Shown here: positions 17,301 through 26,200 of the stretch, piece by piece | Layout of the letters: each line of letters starts with the position of its first letter | How positions within the stretch are numbered: position 1 is the stretch's first letter | Assembly: GCA_016793645.1 (NCBI GenBank) | Contig: JAEUHD010000181.1 | Coordinates: 1 to 53,736 of the forward strand | Direction: 5' to 3' | Length of the DNA: 53,736 nucleotides | Source of the DNA: Verrucomicrobiales bacterium | GTDB taxonomy: Bacteria; Verrucomicrobiota; Verrucomicrobiia; Limisphaerales; UBA9464 | Notes under the pieces: generated by a model | Databases searched by the model: none | Told to the model about the DNA's origin: nothing | The model's input: the letters and a program-made list of their open reading frames with translations, nothing else | Program-made: the position numbers and the translations under genes

Positions 17301-18133
17301 CAAAGGTGGAGACCGTGACCTTTGAGGAAATGGAGGCCGCGGGATTGACGACCGACTGGGATGCCGTGGCGCAACAGGTTGCCGCCCTTCAGAAGCGGCT
17401 CGACGAAATCGGCCCGGTCAACCTCGTCGCCATTGAGGAGTATGAGGAGACGGAGCAGCGGTACACGTTCCTCACCACCCAGCATGAGGACCTGATCAAG
17501 GCAAAGACCGAACTCACCGAGGTCATCAACCGGATCAACGCGGAGACGAAAACGATGTTCGTCGAGACCCTGGAGAAGATCCGCGAGAATTTCCGCACGA
17601 TGTTCGTCGAGTTGTTCGGCGGTGGCAAAGCGGACCTGAAACTGGTGGAGGGCGAGGACCCCCTCGAGGCGGGCATCGACATCTATGCCCGGCCTCCGGG
17701 AAAGCAGCTCCAGTCCATCACCCTGCTGTCCGGTGGCGAACAGACGATGACCGCGGTCGCACTGCTCTTCGCGATTTATCAGGTGAAGCCGTCGCCTTTC
17801 TGCGTGCTGGACGAGCTCGACGCCCCCCTCGACGAGTCCAACATCAATCGCTTCGTGAAGGTGCTGCAGCGTTTTGCCGAATCGAGCCAGTTCATCGTCA
17901 TCACCCACAACAAGCGGACGATCTCGATGGCCGACATCCTGTACGGCGTAACCATGCAGGAGCGCGGGGTCAGCAAGATCGTGTCCGTGAAGTTCAATCA
18001 AGCGGAGGGTGCCCCGGAAAACCGCACCAGTGCCCCGCCGACCCCCATTCCTGCGCCCGAGCCCGGGGCCTCCCCGGAGGTGGCCCCGGCGCCGGCGGAT
18101 GACGCCGACGCCGAACTCGTCCTCGCCAAATAG
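14369..18133 (+). CDS. smc: Chromosome segregation protein SMC
   Basis: A 1254-residue SMC ATPase, the core of the condensin complex that compacts and helps segregate the chromosome. The N-terminal head has the Walker A motif GPNGCGKSN (31-39). Two long Gln/Glu/Arg-rich coiled-coil arms flank a hinge at roughly 505-690, with the typical 'GFGEGTLAVLKQA' and 'VLTEQPESAAEIL' segments. The C-terminal head carries the signature LSGGEQTMTAVALLFA near residue 1120 and the Walker B segment 'FCVLDELDAPLDESN'. A Pro/Ala-rich tail of ~45 residues is extra. The start ATG 14369 has a GAGG ribosome binding site 4 nt upstream. purK follows 29 bp later. scpA and scpB are not in the window. Confidence 0.97.
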   Translation: MYLKNLTVLGFKSFADKTTLNFQRGTTAIVGPNGCGKSNVSDAIRWVLGEQSAKALRGGEMADVIFNGTDNRKPIGMAEVSLTIGDVDTAHLKAAGVAVEFNEVTVTRRVFRDGGSEYFINKVGCRLRDIQQLFAGTGVGKTSYSVMAQGNITQILSSKPDDRRLVFEEAAGITLFKQQKREALRKLENTDQNLLRVEDLIKEVKRQIGSLQRQAGKARRYKALAQELQHLDTQLARHQFDIWTAEIAERTAATAQLTADMEAAQERVLRVEDEILQLRSALSDLDHQISAEQQRGLELKAQSERHESRIHFHEERIRELESQNERALHDVAQADERRQIAEQELASVHQRFAESQTRVAELRTALQEKQAALTTVERELSQHQETLRQAQSQAFSSAQQLSRARNEINQLDLQKQGNVVRLEKLHSEQASLSEENRRLEVHLGDFRNQVETGRLQAQTTRGTVEERQQRLRALQPEIQQAQATLDSVLRQQAETRSRLHLLEQLDTQHEGFGEGTLAVLKQARNVLGSLADRIRVPAAHVTAAESALGLHLQLVLTEQPESAAEILADLHSNRRGRASIAALAFRGPDSDPGSASSLPIPAGAQPLFPLIECDDAVRPLIAALLGRTLVVPDLAAATAAYREGAGQFDLVTTSGDLLTRHGVFTGGSAAGSGKAPASILGRKNQIAELQSSLAQLSEQVAEASRAKGALQSEQTALQASIEEARTELRAAEVAIASREGEFRALENSRKSLGQKLQTVAYELQTLTAHEAEGVERRQKLAEQVTQLESAEQEAATRVTSLGQDLESLRQRRDAANAAVGDARIALATEEQVLGGFGRQRPPLEARIRELTALGERLRQELGAFSGRRTQFQTEIDQSRRDILRLTDERSALSDQIAALSERRTAQETEVTGREESLRNDRSQLMLAQTRRGQLEVELAQKTMSVQNLRERIQSRYQISLDEIRGEAIRITLADEGPAKVETVTFEEMEAAGLTTDWDAVAQQVAALQKRLDEIGPVNLVAIEEYEETEQRYTFLTTQHEDLIKAKTELTEVINRINAETKTMFVETLEKIRENFRTMFVELFGGGKADLKLVEGEDPLEAGIDIYARPPGKQLQSITLLSGGEQTMTAVALLFAIYQVKPSPFCVLDELDAPLDESNINRFVKVLQRFAESSQFIVITHNKRTISMADILYGVTMQERGVSKIVSVKFNQAEGAPENRTSAPPTPIPAPEPGASPEVAPAPADDADAELVLAK

Positions 18134-18162
18134 GGACGGTTCCGTCTCCCATCCCGTCCGCC

Positions 18163-19317
18163 ATGTCCGCATCGCCCATTCTTCCCGGAGCCGCCGTCGG
18201 TGTCCTTGGCAGCGGCCAACTGGGGCGGATGTTCGCCCTCGCGGCACGGTCCCTGGGGTACCGGGTGCACGTATATTCCCCGGACACCGACACCCCGGCC
18301 GGGCAGGTCGGCGACGTGGAGATTGCCGCGGAGTATTCCGACCTGGACCGGGTCCGGGACTTTGCGCGAGCGGTTCGCGTGGTCACGTTCGAGTTCGAGA
18401 ATGTGCCCAGCGACACAAGTCGCGCCGCCGCGGAATTGGTGCCGGTCCGGCCCGACGGCCACGTGCTCCACATCACCCAGCAGCGTCTGCGGGAAAAGAC
18501 CTTTCTCCGGGACCACGGGTTCCCCGTGACGCCCTTCCGGGCCGTTCGCAGCGAAGCGGACCTGATCGGGGCGGCCCGGGACTTGGGGATTCCGGGAGTG
18601 CTCAAGACCGCGAGCTTTGGCTACGACGGCAAGGGCCAGCAATTGGTCCGGTCGGAAACCGATCTTCCCGCAGCATTCCAAGATCTCCGGGGCGCCGAGG
18701 GCATCTACGAGGCCTTCGTGGAGTTCGACCAGGAGATCAGCGTCATTGCGGCCCGGAGCACCTCGGGTGTCGTCGAGGTGTTCCCCGTGTTCGGGAACTC
18801 CCATTCCCGACACATCCTCGACATCACCGTTTGCCCAGCCGTCATTTCCCAGTCCCTGGCCGCCCAGGCCGCGGAAATGGCCCGGGGAATCCTGGACGCC
18901 CTCCAGGTGGTGGGTCTCCTGACGGTGGAATTGTTTGTGACCCGCCAGGGGACGCTGCTGGTGAACGAGCTGGCGCCGCGGCCCCACAACTCCGGCCACC
19001 TCACGCTCGATGCCAATGTGACCAGTCAGTTCGAGCAGCAACTGAGGGCCGTCTGTGGACTTCCCCTCGGGTCCCCCGCCCTGCGCGCTCCCGCCGCCAT
19101 GGCCAACCTGTTGGGCGATGTCTGGCTGGCAGCCGGGGGAGTGCCGGATTGGGCGGCGGCGCTCTCGGATCCCTCCATCCGCCTCCATCTGTACGGAAAA
19201 GCGGAGCCCCGCGCCGGACGGAAAATGGGGCACCTGACCGCAGTGGCGGCCACCGTGGAGGAGGCGGTCCAGAAGGTGTCTGCCGCACGTGAGCGCCTTT
19301 GCCGGACGCCCCGATAG
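18163..19317 (+). CDS. purK: 5-(carboxyamino)imidazole ribonucleotide synthase PurK
   Basis: An ATP-grasp enzyme of purine biosynthesis that converts AIR, bicarbonate and ATP to N5-CAIR. The N-terminal 'VGVLGSGQLGRMFALAA' nucleotide-fold motif, 'VVTFEFENVP', the ATP-grasp core 'VLKTASFGYDGKGQQLV', 'YEAFVEFDQEISVIAARS' and the metal-site region 'ELAPRPHNSGHLTLDA' are all as expected. At 384 residues it is the usual length. It lies 29 bp downstream of smc on the same strand and is convergent with the sugar kinase gene. The partner mutase purE is not in the window. Confidence 0.95.
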   Translation: MSASPILPGAAVGVLGSGQLGRMFALAARSLGYRVHVYSPDTDTPAGQVGDVEIAAEYSDLDRVRDFARAVRVVTFEFENVPSDTSRAAAELVPVRPDGHVLHITQQRLREKTFLRDHGFPVTPFRAVRSEADLIGAARDLGIPGVLKTASFGYDGKGQQLVRSETDLPAAFQDLRGAEGIYEAFVEFDQEISVIAARSTSGVVEVFPVFGNSHSRHILDITVCPAVISQSLAAQAAEMARGILDALQVVGLLTVELFVTRQGTLLVNELAPRPHNSGHLTLDANVTSQFEQQLRAVCGLPLGSPALRAPAAMANLLGDVWLAAGGVPDWAAALSDPSIRLHLYGKAEPRAGRKMGHLTAVAATVEEAVQKVSAARERLCRTPR

Positions 19318-19334
19318 CGACCGGGATCCCGCCA

Positions 19335-20264
19335 TCAGCCAAGGATGACTTCCCGGCGAATTCGCCGCCATACACGGCGTGAAGGGAGTCCCCCGGGAGC
19401 CACCTGCGTGGCGGATGTTCCCGTTGCCACGCCGTCCGCCAGCCATTCCTCCGGATCGCCTCCCGACTCCGCCGAGGCAATGACCCCGGCGAGCAGGGCA
19501 TCCCCGGCACCCACGGAGTTTCTGGCCACCACCTTCGGGACTCTGGCTTTCAGGACCTTGGTTCGCTGTGCATGAACGAGCAGGGCGCCCTCCGGCCCCC
19601 GGGATACCAGAACCCACCCACCGGTCACTGAGGACAACGCCCGGGCCGCCCTGACCAACGCCTCCTCACCGCGAAGCGTTTTTCCCGACCACTGGGATAG
19701 TTCGAAGGCATTGGGTTTGACCAGGAATGGCCCCTCCCGGGCCGCCAGGGCGAACGGTTCGCGGTCACAATCCAAATAGACCCGGGCCCCGCCCCGGCGG
19801 GCCGCCGAAACCATCCGGGCATAGAGCGAAGCCGGGGCACCGAAGGCCATCGTACCGGAAATCACCACGGTCTTTGCCTTCAACGCCTGATCGCAGGCGG
19901 CCGCGCCCAGTCGCCCCGCCTCCCGGGAGTTCAGTCGGGGCCAGGTTGGATTGAAACGCAACTGCGGTCCCGTGTCCGGTGTGATGACCACGTTGGCACG
20001 CGTCGCCCCCTGGATCGGAAACACCGTCGCCCGGAGTCCCTCGCTCCGGAGTCCGCCTGCCAATTCCCGTCCCGTGGCACCGCCGAGCGGAAGAAAAAGC
20101 CGTGAGGGATGTCCCCGCCAGGCAAGCCACCGCGCGACATTGATTCCCTTGCCGCCGGGCCATCGGGATTCCGAGCGAAGTTCATTCTTCTCCTCGGGAA
20201 GAACCGTCGGAACGCGCCATTCGACGTCCACGGCCGGATTCAGCGAAAAGACGAGCGTCCTCAC
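19335..20264 (-). CDS. PfkB family kinase, 1-phosphofructokinase/hexose kinase type
   Basis: A 309-residue ribokinase-fold (PfkB) kinase. The N terminus 'LVFSLNPAVDVEWRV' and 'GGKGINVARWLAWRG' are typical of the FruK/LacC subgroup, which phosphorylates fructose 1-phosphate or tagatose 6-phosphate. The anion hole and catalytic base are in GAGD (252-255), with Asp255 as the predicted base. It is the last gene of the long minus-strand series, only 9 bp after the giant S8 protease. That is an odd place for a sugar kinase, and no phosphotransferase genes are nearby. Kinase assignment is firm; the substrate is inferred. Confidence 0.88.
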   Translation of the reverse strand: MRTLVFSLNPAVDVEWRVPTVLPEEKNELRSESRWPGGKGINVARWLAWRGHPSRLFLPLGGATGRELAGGLRSEGLRATVFPIQGATRANVVITPDTGPQLRFNPTWPRLNSREAGRLGAAACDQALKAKTVVISGTMAFGAPASLYARMVSAARRGGARVYLDCDREPFALAAREGPFLVKPNAFELSQWSGKTLRGEEALVRAARALSSVTGGWVLVSRGPEGALLVHAQRTKVLKARVPKVVARNSVGAGDALLAGVIASAESGGDPEEWLADGVATGTSATQVAPGGLPSRRVWRRIRREVILG

Positions 20265-20273
20265 ATCATCCGC

Positions 20274-23200
20274 CTACTGGGGAACCTGTTCGATCCGATA
20301 GTAGCGCTGAACGTTGTCCGCAGGCGCGGGCGGGAGTTCGACGGTCAGGACATCTCCCGGGGCGGTCGCCACGGTGGTGCCCGAGCCGGGCGGAATCTCG
20401 ATGGCGGTCCAAAGGGCCAGGGGCACCTTCAGATCGTCCGCAAACGAGATCCGATACTTCTCACCCGGGATCGTGTCGAAGACGAGCTGCGGGGGATCTC
20501 CGGGAACGTAGGTTCCCTGGAAGGGCGCCGTGCTGATCAGCAATCCTCCCGACTGCGTGGCCGCCTGCACGGTGAAGTTGATGGCATTGGTGGATTCCAC
20601 CGCCACCTCCAGGTACCAGAGGCCCGCCAGATCCGGGACCTGATTGGTTCGGACCGACACCCGTTCGCTGAGCGATCCGGGCTGCGGGAAGGAGAAGATA
20701 TTCGTGGGATCCGCAAACGCAGGCAGGGTTCCGCGCGACGCCCGGAGCGTGGCATCCCCGGTCAACGAATAGATCTCAAAGAGCAGCGCCGGCGTATCCC
20801 GAGGCACCTCGAAACTGAAATAGGCGCTGTTGGTCCCCGGCGAGTCGATGGCCGCGTAGGGAATTGCGTTGGTGAGGGGGATGATCGTGGCCGTCGTCGA
20901 GATGTAACTGCCAATCACATCAAAGGTGACGGAGCCCTCCACCTCGGAAACCACCGTGACAAACCAGCGTCCGGGCGACAACGGCACCGGCAGGCTCGTG
21001 GCCGTGAGAAGGATTTCCTCGGTCGCCGTCCCGGCATTGGTGCTGGCGTAGTCGTAGAGGGTCGGCGACGGCAGCGGGAGTTCCCGGTGGAGGTAGAGAC
21101 TGACGTCCTCAGTCATGTTGGTGACCACGAACGAGCCGGAGATCGGGACGTTCGTGATGTCGAGGACGAAATAGGCCTCCGAAAACTGGTTGGTCAGCAG
21201 GCCCGCGGTGGGAATGCCATTGGTCAGGGGGATCACCCGGCCCATCGACTCCACCGCAAGGATCGTATAGGGGATGGGGGTTGACGGAGCCACCCCCGGA
21301 TCCGCCGCATAGACCCCCAGGTACCAGGTGCCCGGAGTGAGGCGTACAGGCTGGGAGGCGACATCGATGTCGATCTGCTCCACGGTGACGCCGGTGTTGG
21401 TGCTGGCGTAGTCAAACTGGGTCTGCGTGGGCAACTGCGGAGCCCGGCGTGCAACCAGGTTCACGTTGCCCGCCAGGTTCGTCAGGATGAACGACACGCC
21501 GAGCGCATTCGACGACACGTTGTAGGAGTAATACTGGAACAAACCATTGTTGGCGTTCGTCGCCGCCAGAGGGATGCCGTTGGTCAGCGGTGTGATTTGG
21601 ACCCCCAGATCCACCTCGACGGTGAACGGATGCGCCGCCGCCGTATCGAGGTTCTCCACGGACAGATAGTAGCGCTGTCCCGGTACCAGGAGGGGCGGGA
21701 GATTGGTAGTCAGAACTGAAAAGAGGAAATTGGTGCCGGTGGTGGGGAAAATCAGCCGGGTGTCATCCGGAAGCGTCCCATTCCCAGGAACCCCGGTGGG
21801 ATTGTACCAAAGGGCCAGCGGGCTTCCATCCAGGCTTCGAAGGAGGTTGGTTGCCGTGGAGGCCTCCAGCGGCACATCGATGTAGAAATAAACCGAATCC
21901 CCGGAGGCAACATTGGTCGAGTAGGGGATGCCGTTCGTCAGGCGGATCGCCGGGATGGTGGCCGGTGCAAAGGTCAGGGTCAGTTCCCAGCCGAGGAGCT
22001 CGCCCTCATACGGTTCCCGGGTGTCCTCCAGCTCCAACGTCCAGATCCCCTGCCCGGCCCCCATGAGGGAGTTGACCGGTTCCTCGGGAAGGTAGGTGAC
22101 GGACCCCTTGGTCTGGAGAAACGCGACGTCATCCACCAGAAGACCCGGGGAATTGGTGGGCGTGGTCAACCCGACAAAGTCCAGCGTCACCGTCGCCCGG
22201 GTTGCCCGGATGTCGTAGCTGTTCGTGGTCCAGGCATCCGCCACCGCCTGGACAGGCGGGGGAGTCACCGCCACTCCGTCCACCAGCACCGCCGTCTCAA
22301 AGGTATTCGTATCCTCGGGATGCAGCCGGGCCAGGAAGGAGATCTTGTAGCGTTCGCCCACCACGGCATCGAAGGACCGCCGCACCACGCCGTTTGAGAC
22401 GGCGAGGAAGTTCAGCCCGCTACTGGCAATCAGGCTGTCCTGAACCACCGCCACGGAATTGCTGAGCACGCTCCAACCCCGGAAACTCTCGCCCGCGGGG
22501 TAGTTGGTGGCCGGGATCGCATCAAACGTATCCACCGAGAGCAACTGTTCACCGAACACCTGTCCCGTGAACGGCGGCGGCACGAACTTGATCTTCTCGA
22601 AGGACCGGTTGGTGTTCTCGCTGAAGGTGGCGAAGACGTAATTGGTGACGAGTTTCCCGGGATTCATCACGCCCGGGGCCGAGGTGAGCAGCACCTGCCG
22701 GCCCGCCTGGTCGGTGAGAACCCCGGACAATGACCCCACCCCCAGGGCTCCCTGCGAGACAATGCCGGGACCAAACCGTCCGCCCGTGGAATCCCCCCAC
22801 CATCCGGCAATCACGGCATTGGTGGACCGGTCCGGAATGGCCACCCAGCCTTCAATGGTAAATTCCCCCACCCTCGGCATCTGAAGATCATTGGTGACGA
22901 TGCCAAATCCCGGCGTCGGCACGAGCAGTGCGGACTCATTCGGGAACGCCCCGGGCACCAACTGGACCTGATGGGTCACGGCGGCCGCATTGGGTCCAAG
23001 AAGATCGGGCGTGCGGTTGAGGGCATTGATCACATTGAACGGCCACAGCGCCATCAACCCGGTGTTGCGGTCGGACGCCTGCTTGGGTTCGCCGCCGAGG
23101 CCGTTCTGGTAGATGTCACGAACCTCCTGGGGCCGCAGGGCACGGCGCCAGATTCCGAAGTCATCGAGCTGCACCTGCTGATTCCGGAACTGGAACTGCG

Positions 23201-26200
23201 GATCATATCCGAAGAAGAACTGGTTGCTGGTCACCGGACGGAAGTCCGGCGGCAGGACCTGCTCGGCGACCACGGATCCATTGACATACAGGGACGCCCG
23301 ATGGCTGCCCGGCTCAAAGCTGAGGGCCACATGCTGGTATCGGAGATTCGTGCTGATCACCGTATTCCCCAAGCCGCTCGTCGCCTCCCCGCCCCGATCC
23401 TCAAACACCACGGCGCTGTACCCGCGCGGATTCTGGAGCCGGATCGAAAGGTCCGAGACCCTCGGATGGTCGACCCGAAGTCCGACGTCCATTGCGGTCA
23501 CGGGCCGGGGATCATCCACCGTCAGCGACGCAAACCTGCGGGCGGCATCCGGAATGACCCCAAGATCCTCGGTCTCAAATGTGCGGGTGAAGGACGCATC
23601 AAGGTTCCGCTCGATCCGTCCGCGGATGTCAAAGCAGACATAGGCCGCCGAGGGATTCAGCACGGCGATGAAGTATCGGCCGGCCTGCAGCGGCGGCACG
23701 TCCCGGACCCCGAGGGACACACTGCCTCCCGACGAGGGAATCTGGGCGTACTTGTCATTGTTGGCGGGATCAAAAATGTCCGGGATGGCGTCCCGCTTGA
23801 TAAACACCTCAAGCGGCACGGGCGGCTCGATGTTTCGGATGGTCACCGTCAGCCGGCTCGCCTCCGGGGGCACGATGATCACCTCCAGATCAATGAAGCC
23901 TCCATTGACGCAGCGGCGGACAAAGTCGTCCCCGAAATCATTGAGGAGGAGGGTCAGCGAGAAGTCGTCCACGCTGCCGGTGTTGCCCAGGGCATTGTCC
24001 ACCGTATTCAGGAACCACGGTCCGACCCCCGTGTACCCGAGGAAATCGATCATCGACCCGGGGCCATCGGCGGGAATCGTATCCGCCCGTCCGGCACCGG
24101 TGTCGTCATAGTTCACCGTGACGTTGGTTCCGCCGATGAGGCTCTGGAGACGGGTGTGATTCTGCAGGACCACCTTCTGCTGGTTGAAACGGAGTTCGCT
24201 GATCAGGTCCGGGAAGTTTTCGTGGGACTTGGTAACCGTGGCGATCACCGCCCGAATCGGGTCGCGGGTGATGTTGACCGCCAGGTAGGTTTCAATGCCG
24301 GGATGGTCGGGGGTTCCGTCGGGAATCGCCCTGCCCAGCGGAATGGCGAACGGCTGGGGATTCCCCTCACCGTCAAAGGGGGACTGATCGGTGCTGAAGC
24401 CAATAAACCCATATTCCCCCGCCTCGTGATCCTCGGATTTCACGCCGACGTAGAACACATTGTTGACGCTGACCGGCTCCCCGAGAAAGGCCAGCAACTC
24501 GCTGCCACCCCGGGACGTCGACTTGTCCGCATTGGCCACAGCCTCCGGATTCAGGTCCAGCAGCCTCGGGTCCCGGGAGACATACAGATCCACGTCCGGT
24601 CCATTGGTCCGGCTGCGGGACAGATTCCCCACCGGAAACGTCAGAAAGACGACGTTGCTCCCGTTGACGTTGGTGACATCCAGATAGGTGCTCTCGCCTG
24701 GTGAATTGGTGAAAACGTAGAAGCGCCATTGCTTGAAGGATCCATTGGTGCCCCCCACCAGCGGGGAGTTTTCCCCGGCGCGCTCGTTCAGGAGCGGCAC
24801 GCTGTTGGTGATCGTCCCCACCGCGGGTCGCACATAGGCGATGGAGATCGGGTTGAAGGCCGGACCCGCCTGGAGAACGCCGACCGTATTGGTATCGGAG
24901 GCATCCACATCGGACGAGAACGCCAGAGCGAAGTCCTGGACGACGTTCGTCGGCGAATCCCGCCGGGCATTCACGTTCACCCGGTATCCGACCACCGTGA
25001 TCACATAATTGGAGGAGAGCGGCGGAGGCAGGACCAGTCGCTCGACATTGTTGACCTGGTCCATGGTCGGCAGTCCGTTGGTCGGAATGTCATTGGTCGT
25101 GCGGATGCGGGAAAAGCCGGTTTCCGGATCGAAGTCATTGCCCCAATAAATCTCCCCGGTTGCCCTGTTGGACACCACCAGGTTCAGGTCATTGACCAGT
25201 TTGGGACCCACGAGCGGATCGCCCGGGGGATCGGTCCAGACCAGGGCCAGTCGGAGCGGCTGATTCGCCGCATTGGTGGAAACGATGTTCAACTCGAGAT
25301 CCACCGACTCGCCGGTGGCGACGCCACCGGAGGAATCCATCCCGATCACGTCCGTCTCGGTCCCGTTGACCACGGCCCGGAACCCGCGGCCCAACGCGCG
25401 CTGCAGGTTGGGAAGTCCCCAGCCGGCGTAATTGATGGAAACGCCCGGGATGGGAACGTAGTCCGGGCTCGTGGGATGCGCGGAGTTGATCAAAAGCGCC
25501 TTGTAGGCCGCGGCGGACGGGAACTGGTTCACCCGTTGTTCGAAGTACTGCTGGAGCTGCGCCAGAAAGCCGGAAATTGCGGGTGCGGACATGCTCGTCC
25601 CCAGTTCATAGCGGTAATCGGGCAGGACCCGGGCGTTGATCTCGTCGAAGAGGACTGCCGTGGGGAAGAATGGCGAGTCCGAGGGTGGCAGGGGATCCGG
25701 GGACCATTGCTGCGAGCGGGTCGAGATCACGAAGCTTCCACCGGCCACCACGTCGGGTTTGAAGCGGCCGTCCACGCCCTCAACACCGATGCCGACATTT
25801 CCACGGCTGGAGTAGTAGGCCACCTGCCAATCCGTGTCACTCAGGGGCAACAAGGCCTGGTTGGTAAAGTAGGGCCCTTCATTGGTCTGCCAGCCGGGCT
25901 TGATCACCAGGCCACCAATCTGGACCGGCTCGGCGTTGGTGTCATAGATGATGGCATTGGTGAAGGCCCGCAGGCTTTCCAGGGCGCCCACCGTCACCAC
26001 GTTCTTGGCATTTCCCGGAGACACCACCGAGTCCGGAAAACCGCCCACGCCATTGTTGCCACCAAAGCCCTGATTGCCGGCGCTGAACACATACAGAATG
26101 GGTTGGTCCCCCGTCTTCCCGGGAAGCGCATCCCGGACTGCGGCGTCATAACTCGCGGAATGTGTGGAATACTCGAATTCATCGAACCCGATGTATCCCC

